Shown here piece by piece: positions 24,958 through 33,417 of a stretch of 64,000 nucleotides of DNA; positions within the stretch are counted from its first letter, which is position 1; the number at the start of each line of letters is the position of its first letter. The notes under the pieces were generated by a model that made no database searches, had not been told where the DNA came from, and worked only from the letters and a program-made list of their open reading frames with translations. The DNA comes from Ilumatobacteraceae bacterium (GTDB taxonomy: Bacteria; Actinomycetota; Acidimicrobiia; Acidimicrobiales; Iamiaceae), in assembly GCA_025463265.1 (NCBI GenBank), contig JAOBWH010000191.1, positions 1 through 64,000 of the forward strand. Direction: 5' to 3'. The translations under genes were made by a program, and so were the position numbers.

Positions 24958-24963
24958 AGGTTA
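24958..24963 (-). promoter_or_regulatory. -10 box of argS
   Basis: TAACCT on the minus strand. Transcription would start near 24950 and leave about 32 nt of leader with an AAGGA ribosome-binding site before the GTG at 24918. The -35 region is weak. Confidence 0.4.
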
Positions 24964-25023
24964 CTGGCGCCTCCCTCGCGCCTCCCCACCCGATAGCTGG
25001 GCCGGACCGATCCGGCGAACCGC

Positions 25024-25053
25024 TTTGGGGTGCCTGGGATCACGACCTAGGGT
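25024..25053 (+). promoter_or_regulatory. Promoter of tRNA-Arg
   Basis: TTTGGG (25024-25029) and TAGGGT (25048-25053) are 18 nt apart, which places transcription initiation just before the tRNA 5' end at 25064. Confidence 0.5.
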
Positions 25054-25063
25054 GACGGCCCCT

Positions 25064-25135
25064 GCCCTCGTAGCTCAGGGGATAGAGCATCGCCCTCCGG
25101 AGGCGTGTGCGGGCGTTCGAATCGCCCCGAGGGCA
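25064..25135 (+). tRNA. tRNA-Arg(CCG)
   Basis: A full cloverleaf can be drawn. The acceptor GCCCTCG pairs with CGAGGGC plus discriminator A. The D arm is GCTC...GAGC. The anticodon loop CTCCGGA gives anticodon CCG (reads CGG, arginine). The T arm is GGGCG-TTCGAAT-CGCCC. CC, the first two bases of the CCA end, follow directly. It is flanked by a promoter (25024-25053) and a strong terminator (25142-25177). Confidence 0.95.
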
Positions 25136-25141
25136 CCCGGA

Positions 25142-25177
25142 CGACACGGCCCGGCGCACGAGCGCCGGGCCGTGTCG
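25142..25177. terminator. Bidirectional terminator hairpin
   Basis: A perfect 16-bp stem (5' arm 25142-25157 beginning CGACACGGCCC; 3' arm 25162-25177) with an ACGA loop. It lies between the tRNA-Arg gene and the stop of the minus-strand acyl-CoA dehydrogenase, so it serves both transcripts. Confidence 0.8.
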
Positions 25178-25188
25178 CGTCCCTGGTC

Positions 25189-26436
25189 CTACTTGGCGGC
25201 GGCCGGCGGCTTGGGCTCGCGGGGCAGCCCCAAGAAGCGCTCGCCGACGATGTTGCGCTGGATCTCGGCGGTGCCACCCCAGATGGTCTCGGACCGGCTG
25301 AAGAAGAACGACGACACCATCGGGCTGGGCTTGTAGCTGTCGCGGCCCTTGGCCCGCATGACCGCCGGCCACCCGCCGCTCGCAGGACCGGCGTCGGCCA
25401 GCATCGACGCCGCGCCGAAGATGTCGAGGGCGAGCTCCATGGCGTCGCGGTGCATCTCGGACCAAAACATCTTGTTGGTGAGCCCGAGCGAGATGACGCC
25501 CATGTCCTTCGTGCCGTTGAGCGTCTGGGTGAGCGACCGGAGGCCGTTGATCCGCAGGATCTGGATCTTGGAGTAGTACCGGGTGAGCCCCTGGCGCACG
25601 ACCGGATCGGTGATCCGGCCGTTGCGGGTGGCCTCTTCGACCATGTAGTCGAACTCCTGCTGGAAGCGCCGGTACCCGGTCGTGGCCGACATGCCGCGCT
25701 CGTGGCTGAGCGTCGAGTTGGCGACCTTCCAGCCGTCGTTGAGCCCGCCGACGACGTTGTCCTTCGGACAGCGGGCGTCGGTGAAGAAGACCTCGTTGAA
25801 CTCGGCGGTGCCGTCGGGCTGCACGATGCCGCGGACCTCGATGCCGTCCTGCTTCATCGGGACCAGCAGGTACGAGATGCCCTTGTGCTTCGGGGCGTCC
25901 GGGTCGGTCCGGGCGAGCAGGAAGCAGTAGTCGGCGAACTGGGCCTGGGTGGTCCACACCTTCTGCCCGTTGATGACCCACTCGTCGCCGTCGAGCACGG
26001 CCGTGGTCTTGAGCGAGGCGAGGTCGGAGCCGGAATCGGGCTCGGAGAAGCCCTGGCACCAGGCCATCTCCCCCTTCATGATCTTCGGCAGGAAGTGCTT
26101 CTTCTGCTCCTCCGTGCCGTGCTGGAGGATCGTCGGGCCGACGAGGGTGTCGCCGAAGAAGTCGGCGCGCAGCGGGGCCTTGGCCCGGGCGAACTCCTCG
26201 GCGAGCACCACGTTCTCCATGGTGGACAGCCCCTTGCCCCCGTACTCGGTGGGCCACGAGGCGCAGATCCAGCCACCCCCGTAGAGCTTCGCCGGCCACG
26301 CCTCGTTGAACGCCTTCTTCTCCTCGGGCGTCTGTTCGAAGCCCTCGTCGAACCAGCCGGCCGGGAGGTGCTCCTCCAGCCAGCCGCGGATCTCGGTGCG
26401 GAACGCTTCTGCTTCGGGCGGGTAGCTCAAGTCCAT
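25189..26436 (-). CDS. Acyl-CoA dehydrogenase
   Basis: A 415-residue FAD flavoenzyme of the ACAD family. It introduces a 2,3-double bond into an acyl-CoA and passes electrons to a carrier. Motifs: WCQGFSEPDSGSDLASLKT (FAD/substrate signature 1), INGQKVWTTQAQFADYC, and the C-terminal signature SSFFFSRSETIWGGTAEIQRNIVGERFLGLP. Length and the ATPase-free soluble layout are normal. The ATG at 26436 lies only 6 nt from a large inverted repeat (26443-26464) that must overlap its promoter. It is divergent from an F420-type FrhB-like protein, a possible electron partner (inference). Confidence 0.95.
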   Translation of the reverse strand: MDLSYPPEAEAFRTEIRGWLEEHLPAGWFDEGFEQTPEEKKAFNEAWPAKLYGGGWICASWPTEYGGKGLSTMENVVLAEEFARAKAPLRADFFGDTLVGPTILQHGTEEQKKHFLPKIMKGEMAWCQGFSEPDSGSDLASLKTTAVLDGDEWVINGQKVWTTQAQFADYCFLLARTDPDAPKHKGISYLLVPMKQDGIEVRGIVQPDGTAEFNEVFFTDARCPKDNVVGGLNDGWKVANSTLSHERGMSATTGYRRFQQEFDYMVEEATRNGRITDPVVRQGLTRYYSKIQILRINGLRSLTQTLNGTKDMGVISLGLTNKMFWSEMHRDAMELALDIFGAASMLADAGPASGGWPAVMRAKGRDSYKPSPMVSSFFFSRSETIWGGTAEIQRNIVGERFLGLPREPKPPAAAK

Positions 26437-26442
26437 GCCCGT

Positions 26443-26464
26443 ATCTTGACCCGCCGGTCAAGAT
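26443..26464. promoter_or_regulatory. 22-bp inverted repeat, candidate operator of ACAD / FrhB pair
   Basis: The left arm ATCTTGACC (26443-26451) and right arm GGTCAAGAT (26456-26464) are exact complements around a 4-nt centre. The inner TTGACC-N4-GGTCAA matches the site at 4168-4183 upstream of the thiolase-like gene. Its position a few bases before the dehydrogenase ATG fits repression. No regulator gene lies next to it. Confidence 0.7.
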
Positions 26465-26577
26465 CGTGCCACCCCGTCTCGGGGCCACGAGACCGCCCGG
26501 TCGCTCCGCCCGGCATCGACGGCTGCTGCGCAGCCCGAGGTCGGTCCCGGCGACAGGTCGCCGCTAGGTTTCCGGCC

Positions 26578-27876
26578 ATGACCGTGACCGAGGCGCCAGC
26601 CGGGGACGCCCCCGCTCCCGAGCCGTACTTCACCCGCGAAGCGGGCCGCTGGACCCACCAGTGGAAGGAGCTGTACGAGGAGGTCATCACCACCGGCCTC
26701 TGCACCGGCTGTTCCGCGTGCGTGATCTCCTGCCCCCACGACGTGATCGGCTACGAGCACCAGGAGGGCGGCTACAAGCCGTTCCACCTCGAGGACGAGC
26801 TGGGCGCGAGCGACTGCATCCACGGCCAGAAGGGCTGCACCTCGTGCACCCGGGCCTGCCCCCGCTTCCGGGACTGGGAGCCCACCGCCGACGAGCACCT
26901 CTTCGGCCGCGACCGCGAGACCGAGGAGATCCACGGCATCGCCGAGCAGGTGCTGCTCGTCCGGGCGTCCGACGACCACGTCCACCAGACCGGCCAGGAC
27001 GGCGGGCTCGTGTCCGCCATCCTCATCTGGCTGCTCGACGAGGGCTACATCGATGGCGCGCTGGTCTCGGGCCTGGAGGGCGACGGCTCCACGTGGAAGG
27101 CCAAGCCGATGGTGGCCACCACCAAGGACGAGGTCCTGGCCACCGCAGGCAGCCGCTACACGTACTCCGCCAACTGGCTCGCCTATGACGAGGCCAGGGA
27201 GAAGGGCCTCGAGAACCTGGCCCTGGTCGGCATGGGCTGCCAGACGTCGGCGTCGCCGGTGATGTGGGCCCGCAAGATCGGCAAGGTCGGCAAGCCCATC
27301 AAGTTCAACATCGGCCTGCTCTGCTCCAAGACCTTCGACGACCGCATCTTCGACGAGCTCTTCGACGCCAAGTACGGCATCAAGCGCGAGACCATCAAGA
27401 AGATGAACATCAAGGGCGTCTTCCAGATCTGGACGCACGACGACGAGTACCACGAGGTGCCGCTCAAGGAGTGCCACGCCTGGACCCGCGAGGGCTGCAT
27501 GCAATGCCCCGACTTCGCCGCCGAGCACGCCGACATCTCCACCGGCGGCATCGGCAAGTTCAACGACCACACCCTCACCGTGGTGCGCACCGAGCTGGGC
27601 CGAGAGGTCATCACCCGCATGATCAAGGCGGGCGTCATCGAGGTGAAGCCGGCGGAGGAGGACCCCGCCGCCCTCGCCCTCATGGACCGCCTATCCCGGG
27701 TCAGCCGCAACCGCTGGCCCGACACCGCGATCGGGTTCCCCAAGCGGATGCCGCCCCCTCCGCCCAAGAAGAAGAAGGCGGCGGCACCTGCGGCCGACGC
27801 CGGGCCCAAGCCGGCCCCCTCGGACCAGCCCGAGGGCGGCGAGCCCACCAAGGCCGACGCCGACCTCAAGCCCTGA
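26578..27876 (+). CDS. Coenzyme F420 hydrogenase/dehydrogenase beta-subunit (FrhB) family protein
   Basis: A 432-residue iron-sulfur flavoprotein. Two 4Fe-4S sites at the N-terminus: C42-x2-C45-x2-C48-x3-C52-P and C80...C87-x2-C90-x3-C94-P. Then the FrhB domain with GQDGGLVSAILIWLLDEGYIDGAL, VGMGCQTSASPVMWAR, LLCSKTFDDRIFDE and CHAWTREGCMQCPDFAAEHADIS. FrhB-like subunits exchange electrons with F420 or ferredoxin. Unusual is a C-terminal low-complexity tail (PPPPPKKKKAAAPAAD onward) rich in Pro, Lys and Ala. TAGGTT (26565-26570) lies 7 nt before the ATG, so it is probably leaderless. Divergent from the acyl-CoA dehydrogenase. Confidence 0.9.
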   Translation: MTVTEAPAGDAPAPEPYFTREAGRWTHQWKELYEEVITTGLCTGCSACVISCPHDVIGYEHQEGGYKPFHLEDELGASDCIHGQKGCTSCTRACPRFRDWEPTADEHLFGRDRETEEIHGIAEQVLLVRASDDHVHQTGQDGGLVSAILIWLLDEGYIDGALVSGLEGDGSTWKAKPMVATTKDEVLATAGSRYTYSANWLAYDEAREKGLENLALVGMGCQTSASPVMWARKIGKVGKPIKFNIGLLCSKTFDDRIFDELFDAKYGIKRETIKKMNIKGVFQIWTHDDEYHEVPLKECHAWTREGCMQCPDFAAEHADISTGGIGKFNDHTLTVVRTELGREVITRMIKAGVIEVKPAEEDPAALALMDRLSRVSRNRWPDTAIGFPKRMPPPPPKKKKAAAPAADAGPKPAPSDQPEGGEPTKADADLKP

Positions 27877-28072
27877 GCCCGGCCCCTCGCTGATCGCCCA
27901 GGAGGGTCCGTGCTGGACCGCTGATGGGAACGGGATGGCTGCAGGGTCACCCTCTGCGGCCGTGCCGACGCAGCGTGCGTCCAGGTGACCTACCATCGGC
28001 GCTTCGGCGGGGTGGCGGCGGCGTCTCTCCGAACAACCGCACGGGAGCGCGGTCCGCACGAAGGGAGCGGCG

Positions 28073-29491
28073 GTGGAGGGCATCGAAGCGGGGCACGTCG
28101 GTCGACCGGCTCGCGGGACGGTCGCGGCGGCCGGCGCCATCGAAGGGCCGTGGCTGGTCGATGCCCTGACCGAGTCCGCCGACCTGGTGTTCGCGTTCGA
28201 TGCCGCCACGACGATCACCTGGTGCAACCCGTCGGCGCTCCGGATCCTCGGGATCTCGCCCGAGGAGGTGGTCGGCCGCTCGATCGGCGAGTTCATTCAC
28301 CCCGACGACATCGAGCGGGCGGCCGAGGTCGTGGGGCTGAGCGCAGCGGGGGCGTTCGATGAGATGCCGATCACACCCGCCCTGTATCGCGCTCGGCGGG
28401 CGGACGGGTCCTGGACCAACCTCGATCTCAACGGCTCGACCGGACCGGACGGCTCGATGCTGATCGTCGCCCGCATCGGCGGCGACCTCGTCTTGCACGA
28501 CCGGCTCCTCGAAGCGGTCACCAACCACGACGACTTCGAGCACCAGGTCGCCCTCGTCATGGAGATGGGCAGGTGGCGGCACCCCGGCGAGGGCTACGCG
28601 ATCGTGTACCGGGACGAAGACGGTTCCCGTCGGGCGCTCAGCTGCAACCTGGCACCGGAGCTCTTCGGCGAGGAACCGGTGACCGGCCCGACCCCGTGGG
28701 ACATGGCCATGGCCACCGACGAGGAGGTGTCGATCGACGGCCTGGCGGCTGAGGTCGCCGAGGGCCGGGTCACCAGTCCGGAGCTGGCGGAGGTCGCCGC
28801 ACGCGAGGGGTTCGTGGGCTGCCTCGTGGCGCCCATCGTCGACCCTGCCCACCCGGGCACGGCCTGCATCGTGATCTGGACCACCGCCGCAGGCCCCACC
28901 GCCTCCGGTCACCGCTACGCCATGGGCAACATGCGGCGCGCGCTGACCCTGGTGTTCCAGCAGCGGGCCCAGGTCCGCGCGCTGGAGCGGGCCGCCCGGG
29001 TCGACAGCCTCACCGGGACGACGACGCGTTCGCGCTTCATGGAGCTCCTCCGCGAGCTCGCCGCGGTGCCGGATCGCAGCGGCACCACGCTCCTCTACCT
29101 GGACCTCGACGGGTTCAAGGCGGTGAACGACCACCTCGGCCACGCCGCCGGCGACACCGTGCTCGCCGAGATCGCCGCCCGGATCGCCCGCACGGCGCCG
29201 GAGGGGGCGACCATCGCCCGGCTCGGGGGCGACGAGTTCGTCATCTTGTGCGAGCCGGGCACCGGCGCAGTGGCGGCGGCGGCGATCTGCCAGGAGATCA
29301 TCGACGCCGTCGGCCAGCCGATCGAGGTGGGCGGCGGCCACACCACCATCGGCGCATCGATCGGCGTCGCCGTCGGCCGTCCCGACGAGGATCCCACCCA
29401 CGTGCTCGACGCCGCCGACGCCGCCCTCCTGGGCGCCAAGGCCGGGGGCCGGGGCCGCTGGGTCATCGCCGGCCCCCGACCGGCTCCCTGA
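28073..29491 (+). CDS. Diguanylate cyclase with PAS and GAF-like sensory part
   Basis: A 472-residue protein. A PAS domain (about residues 28-135: TESADLVFAFDAATTITWCN, GRSIGEFIHPDDIER) is followed by a GAF-like central region and a C-terminal GGDEF domain (about 305-465). The active loop ARLGGDEFVIL is intact, with DLDGFKAVNDHLGHAAGD upstream, so it should make cyclic di-GMP. The inhibitory RxxD site normally found five residues before GGDEF is absent (PEGA instead), so product inhibition may be lacking. There is no membrane segment, hence a cytoplasmic sensor. The GTG at 28073 is preceded by AAGGGAG. A TACCAT box at 27991-27996 is a candidate -10. Confidence 0.92.
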   Translation: MEGIEAGHVGRPARGTVAAAGAIEGPWLVDALTESADLVFAFDAATTITWCNPSALRILGISPEEVVGRSIGEFIHPDDIERAAEVVGLSAAGAFDEMPITPALYRARRADGSWTNLDLNGSTGPDGSMLIVARIGGDLVLHDRLLEAVTNHDDFEHQVALVMEMGRWRHPGEGYAIVYRDEDGSRRALSCNLAPELFGEEPVTGPTPWDMAMATDEEVSIDGLAAEVAEGRVTSPELAEVAAREGFVGCLVAPIVDPAHPGTACIVIWTTAAGPTASGHRYAMGNMRRALTLVFQQRAQVRALERAARVDSLTGTTTRSRFMELLRELAAVPDRSGTTLLYLDLDGFKAVNDHLGHAAGDTVLAEIAARIARTAPEGATIARLGGDEFVILCEPGTGAVAAAAICQEIIDAVGQPIEVGGGHTTIGASIGVAVGRPDEDPTHVLDAADAALLGAKAGGRGRWVIAGPRPAP

Positions 29492-29507
29492 CGCGGTCCC
29501 CGCCTGA

Positions 29508-30137
29508 TCAGGGGGCGAGGAGGCCGCGGAAGAGGGCGTCGACGGTGGCTTCGACCTGGAGGTCGAGCGGTGGCGCCGGGAAGTTCGGCATGGCGACGGC
29601 GGCCGAGGTGATGCCGTGGACCGCCATCCAGAGCACCCAGGCGATGAGCAGCGGATCGGTGAGGTCGCTGCGGAACCGGCCCTCGTCGATGGCTCGCTGG
29701 ACCACGGGGAGCACCACGCCGAACAGGCCGGTCTCCATCACCCGCTCGGCGGCGTACTGCTCGGGACGGTGGTCCTCGCGACGCATGAACATGATCCGGT
29801 AGTGCTCGGGGTGGTCTACCCCGAAGCGCACATAGGCGTCGGCGAGCTGGCGGAGCGCCTCGACCGGATCGTCGCTGGACCCCAAGGCGGGGACGGCGAC
29901 GTCCTCGGTGATGGAGTCGAAGTGCCGGGCGCACACCGCGAACAGCAGCCCCTCCTTGTCCGGGAAGTGTCGGTAGATCGCCGCCGGGGTGAGGCCCACG
30001 GCCTCGGCGACGCCCCGGATGGACACAGCGTCCTCCGAGCCCGATCCCACCAGCAGCGCGTCGGTGGCGTCGAGGATCGCCTCCGCCGTGCGCTCGCCCT
30101 CACCGCGCTTGGCTCGGGTCCGGGGGGTCACCTTCAC
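29508..30137 (-). CDS. TetR-family transcriptional regulator
   Basis: A 209-residue regulator. The N-terminal helix-turn-helix is clear (AILDATDALLVGSGSEDAVS, IRGVAEAVGLTPAAIYRHFPDKEGLL). The C-terminal half is a variable ligand-binding domain of the TetR_C type. The GTG start shares the GTGA overlap with the stop of the upstream MMPL transporter gene, so both are made from one mRNA. It probably binds the GTAAAC-N3-GTTTAC palindrome in front of that operon (32528-32542) and represses it until a lipid or drug ligand appears (inference). Confidence 0.93.
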   Translation of the reverse strand: MKVTPRTRAKRGEGERTAEAILDATDALLVGSGSEDAVSIRGVAEAVGLTPAAIYRHFPDKEGLLFAVCARHFDSITEDVAVPALGSSDDPVEALRQLADAYVRFGVDHPEHYRIMFMRREDHRPEQYAAERVMETGLFGVVLPVVQRAIDEGRFRSDLTDPLLIAWVLWMAVHGITSAAVAMPNFPAPPLDLQVEATVDALFRGLLAP

Positions 30138-32509
30138 ACCCTGAGCTTGTCACCCTCGTCGACGTCATCGGACGCGATCGACGCATCGGGGGCCGTGGCC
30201 GTGAGGTCGAGCGCGGGCTCGGTCGGTGCGGGCTCGTCGTCGAGCTCGACGTGCTCGCTGATGCCGATGCGGGCGTGGATGCGCTTCATCCACCCGGGCG
30301 CCCACCAGTTGGCGTCGCCCGCCAGGCGCATGAACGCCGGCACGAGGGTGCCCCGGATGATGAACGCGTCGAGGAGCACGGCCAGGGTCAGGCCGATGCC
30401 GAAGAGCTTGATGAAGCTCACCTCGGACGTGGCGAAGGCGAGGAACACCACCGAGATCAAGAGCGCGGCGGCGGTGACGATGCCGCCGGTGCGCTCGAGA
30501 CCGCGGGCCACCGAGGTGATGTTGTCGGCGCCCTTGTCGTGCTCCTCCTTGATGCGGGAGAGCAGGAACACCTCGTAGTCCATGCTCAGGCCGAAGGCGA
30601 CGCAGAACATGAGGACAGGGATCGTGGCGGCGATGGTGCCCGTCGGGGTGAAGCCGAGCAGGCCCGAGCCGTGGCCCTCCTGGAAGATGAACACCATCGC
30701 CCCGAACGTGGCCGAGAGGCTCAAGATGTTGAGCGCCAGCGCCTTGATCGGCACCACCACGCTCCCGAACATCAAGAACAGGAGCACGAAGGTGATGACA
30801 GCGATGATGGCGAGGGCGAGCGGCACGTCGCCGTAGATCGAGCTCTTGGCGTCGACCAGCTGGGCGGACTGGCCGCCGATCTCGACGTCGTCGAACGGGC
30901 TGGCCACGGCCCGCAGGTCGGAGGCGAAGGCCTCACCGGCCGGCGACAGCGGCTCCACGCTCGGCACCACGGAGAGGTAGGTCGCCTCGGTCCCCTCCGC
31001 GCTGAACCGCTCGGTCAGGTCGGGACTGGCCTCCGCCGGCACGACCAGGTCCCCAGGAGTGCACGCGGACCCGGCCAGCGTGGCGCCGGATCCGCAGTAG
31101 ATCCCGGTCTCGGCATCGACCCGGGTGACACCGTCGACCTGGGCCAGTGCGGCGGCGTACCCGTCGACCGCGTCGGCCCGCTCGGCCTTCGGGCCGGCGT
31201 TCGAGATGACGACGGCCGCCGCCCCGGCCTCGGCGGCGGAGAAGTCCTGGCGGATCACGTCCTGGGTGTCGCGTGCCGACTTGCCCGGCGGCAGCACCCG
31301 GTCGTCGGGGAACCCGAGCTTCATGCCGGCCGTGGGCGCACCGAGGAAGAGCAGCAGGGCCACGATCCCGACGGTGATCGGGATCGGCCGCCTCATCACG
31401 AAGGTGGCGGCCCGATGCCAGAACCCGGTGGCCTCGGCCGCCGCCCGCGCCTCAGCGGTCCGGCGCCTGCGGACCGGGAGGGCGTCGATCTTGGGGCCGA
31501 GCGCCGCGAGCATCGCAGGCAGGACCACCACGGCGTAGAGCCCGGCGAGGGCCGACACCGCCAGGCCGGCGTAGGCGAAGCTCTTGAGGAAGGCGATGTC
31601 GAACACGAGCAGGGCGCACAGCGAGGCCGCCACCGTGAGGGCGGAGAACAGCACGGTCCGCCCTGCCGTGAGGACCGTGCGGCGGATGGCCACCTCGGTG
31701 GTGTGGTGCTCGAGCTCCTCTCGGTACCGGGAGACGATGAACAGCGAGTAGTCGATGGCGAGCCCGAGGCCCATCGCGGTCGTCAGGTTCAGGGCGAAGA
31801 CCGACACCTCGGTGAACTCGTTGATGATGAACAGCACGAGGAAGGTGCCGACCACGGCGAGGGCGCCGATGGCCAGCGGCACCACGGCGGCGACCACGCC
31901 GCGGAAGATGAACAGCAGGAGCAGCAGCGTGATGGGCAAGGCGATCATCTCGGCTCGGACGAGGTCGTCCTCGATGGTCTTGTTCACCTGGGCGAACACC
32001 GGCCCGAGGCCGCCGACCTGCACCGAGATCGGCGCGTCGGGCTCAGCGCGGGTGTAGTCCTCGATGACCCGATCGGAGATCGTGATCATCTCGTCGCCGC
32101 TGTCGGGGAAGCGGCCGAGCACGAGCGCCCGGGTGCCGTCGGTCGACGCGAGCGGGTTGCCGGCCGGCAGGTCCCAGTACGACAGGACCTCCGCCATCTC
32201 CTTGCCTCCCGACGTCTCCGCCGCCAGCTCGGCGGCAAGGTCGTCGGCGGCCGCGGCCACGGCGGGGTCGTCGACATCGCCGCCCTCGGCGGTGACGACC
32301 AGCACGATGTTGGGGGTGCCGGTCTCGAACTCGTCCTCGAGCACCTGGTTGGCGGCCGTGGACTCGGCGCCGGGGTCCTCGAACCCGCCGCTCGAGAGGC
32401 GTTCGGCGACGCCGCCGCCGATGGCGGCCGACGCGACGAAGGCGAGCAGGGCCAGGCCCAGGACCAGGCGACGGCGGCGGACGGTGAACGTGGCGATCCG
32501 ACCCAGCAC
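30134..32509 (-). CDS. MMPL/RND-family membrane transporter
   Basis: A 791-residue membrane protein of the MMPL type. A single N-terminal helix (RLVLGLALLAFVASAAIGGG) and a large outer domain are followed by a block of helices, then the whole pattern repeats. Typical proton-relay motifs: ALNLTTAMGLGLAIDYSLFIVSRYREEL in the first half and VLMFCVAFGLSMDYEVFLLSRIKEE in the second. Such pumps export lipids or drugs. The GTG at 32509 follows GGAG. It lies directly after the palindrome at 32528-32542 and upstream of the coupled tetR gene. Confidence 0.94.
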   Translation of the reverse strand: MLGRIATFTVRRRRLVLGLALLAFVASAAIGGGVAERLSSGGFEDPGAESTAANQVLEDEFETGTPNIVLVVTAEGGDVDDPAVAAAADDLAAELAAETSGGKEMAEVLSYWDLPAGNPLASTDGTRALVLGRFPDSGDEMITISDRVIEDYTRAEPDAPISVQVGGLGPVFAQVNKTIEDDLVRAEMIALPITLLLLLFIFRGVVAAVVPLAIGALAVVGTFLVLFIINEFTEVSVFALNLTTAMGLGLAIDYSLFIVSRYREELEHHTTEVAIRRTVLTAGRTVLFSALTVAASLCALLVFDIAFLKSFAYAGLAVSALAGLYAVVVLPAMLAALGPKIDALPVRRRRTAEARAAAEATGFWHRAATFVMRRPIPITVGIVALLLFLGAPTAGMKLGFPDDRVLPPGKSARDTQDVIRQDFSAAEAGAAAVVISNAGPKAERADAVDGYAAALAQVDGVTRVDAETGIYCGSGATLAGSACTPGDLVVPAEASPDLTERFSAEGTEATYLSVVPSVEPLSPAGEAFASDLRAVASPFDDVEIGGQSAQLVDAKSSIYGDVPLALAIIAVITFVLLFLMFGSVVVPIKALALNILSLSATFGAMVFIFQEGHGSGLLGFTPTGTIAATIPVLMFCVAFGLSMDYEVFLLSRIKEEHDKGADNITSVARGLERTGGIVTAAALLISVVFLAFATSEVSFIKLFGIGLTLAVLLDAFIIRGTLVPAFMRLAGDANWWAPGWMKRIHARIGISEHVELDDEPAPTEPALDLTATAPDASIASDDVDEGDKLRV

Positions 32510-32527
32510 GACGAGGCTCCCACCTGT

Positions 32528-32542
32528 GTAAACCTTGTTTAC
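32528..32542. promoter_or_regulatory. Palindromic operator GTAAAC-CTT-GTTTAC
   Basis: A perfect inverted repeat with 6-bp arms, strikingly A/T-rich for this genome, 19 nt upstream of the MMPL start codon. It is the style of site bound by TetR dimers. The only regulator in the operon is the TetR protein at 29508-30137. Confidence 0.7.
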
Positions 32543-32675
32543 CTATCGCTTCCCACCCAACCAGCGACCTGCGGATCTGTCCAGATGACGTCAGTCACCC
32601 GCCGTGACCACCGCCGCAGGGATGGGTCCAGGCGCGTCGAAGCAGGGGGCCCCCGGGGGGCCGGTTCCACCAGGC

Positions 32676-33056
32676 TCAGGAGCTCGCGGTCTCCGCGGGG
32701 TCGCAGTCCTCGTACGCCTTGACGATCTTGTCGGGCAGCGCGCCGCCCTCGTCCTGCATGGTGGACTGGGTCTTCTTGAACTCGGAGTACGGGATCGCCT
32801 TCTCGATGGCGTCGAACACGCACTGGCAGTAGTCGGCCGGGGCCGCGATCTTGGCGGTGTCCTCCTGGCCCTGGTCGTCGGCCTTCTTGTTGTCGTCTTT
32901 GGCCCGGGACTCGCAGCCCTCGAGGAAGTTGTCCTCGGCACCGGCGTAGTTCTTGGCCGGCTTCTGCGAGTGGGTGCACCCGCCGAGCAGGACGAGGCAC
33001 AGCGTGGCGGCGACGACCGCTCGAGCGGTACGGCGACGGATCGGGTTTGCGGACAC
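32676..33056 (-). CDS. Small cysteine-rich lipoprotein
   Basis: A 126-residue predicted lipoprotein. Signal peptide MSANPIRRRTARAVVAATLC with lipobox LLGGC. The mature part is highly charged with further cysteines (LEGCESRAKDD, ADYCQCVFDAIEKAIPY, YEDCDPAE) that could form disulfides outside the membrane. No named family is recognised. The GTG at 33056 was chosen for the AAGGAG box 6 nt upstream. A TAGCGT box (33085-33090, minus strand) is a candidate -10. It lies on the same strand as the MMPL operon but 166 nt before it, so it is probably a separate unit. Confidence 0.75.
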   Translation of the reverse strand: MSANPIRRRTARAVVAATLCLVLLGGCTHSQKPAKNYAGAEDNFLEGCESRAKDDNKKADDQGQEDTAKIAAPADYCQCVFDAIEKAIPYSEFKKTQSTMQDEGGALPDKIVKAYEDCDPAETASS

Positions 33057-33399
33057 GCCTGGCTCCTTGTTCACGACGGCGGCAACGCTAGTGCCGCGCC
33101 CCTCGGGGACCGAAGTCGGCCGGGGGCGCGGCGGCGCTCGCAGACGGTGGGCGCAATCCGGCCCCAGACGCGGGACGAGGGTGCCGGCGAACCGACACCC
33201 TCGACACCATTCCGACCGACGCTCCCCCCGAACCGCCTGCCGGAACATCTCCCCCCGCACCTTGCGATGCAGAACGACCCTTGATCTGTGAACAAGATTC
33301 GCTGAAGGGATTGAACACCGGAAGGACCGGTGCGTGCATGGGCCGAACGACCTATTTTCGAGTAAATGTTCGGATTTGATGAACAGTGGTCACACGGCG
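33057..33399. other. Intergenic stretch with an A/T-rich island
   Basis: No gene is supported. The first part holds the lipoprotein promoter (TAGCGT, 33085-33090 on the minus strand). From about 33275 to 33395 the DNA is clearly richer in A/T than anything else nearby (for example CTATTTTCGAGTAAATG). It contains a small hairpin CACCGG-aagga-CCGGTG (33316-33332) but no convincing ORF. A small RNA or regulatory region is possible. Confidence 0.45.
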
Positions 33400-33417
33400 G
33401 GTGACGGATCCGTCACC
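33400..33417. terminator. Palindrome at the end of the acetyltransferase gene
   Basis: GGTGACGGATCCGTCACC is an 18-bp perfect palindrome covering the stop codon of the minus-strand acetyltransferase (33413-33415). As RNA it would form a tight stem. A terminator role is inferred from position; no T-run follows. Confidence 0.5.

Noticed and set aside
33339-33380. A 13-codon ORF in the A/T-rich island
   Set aside because: No ribosome-binding site and no similarity; length is within chance.
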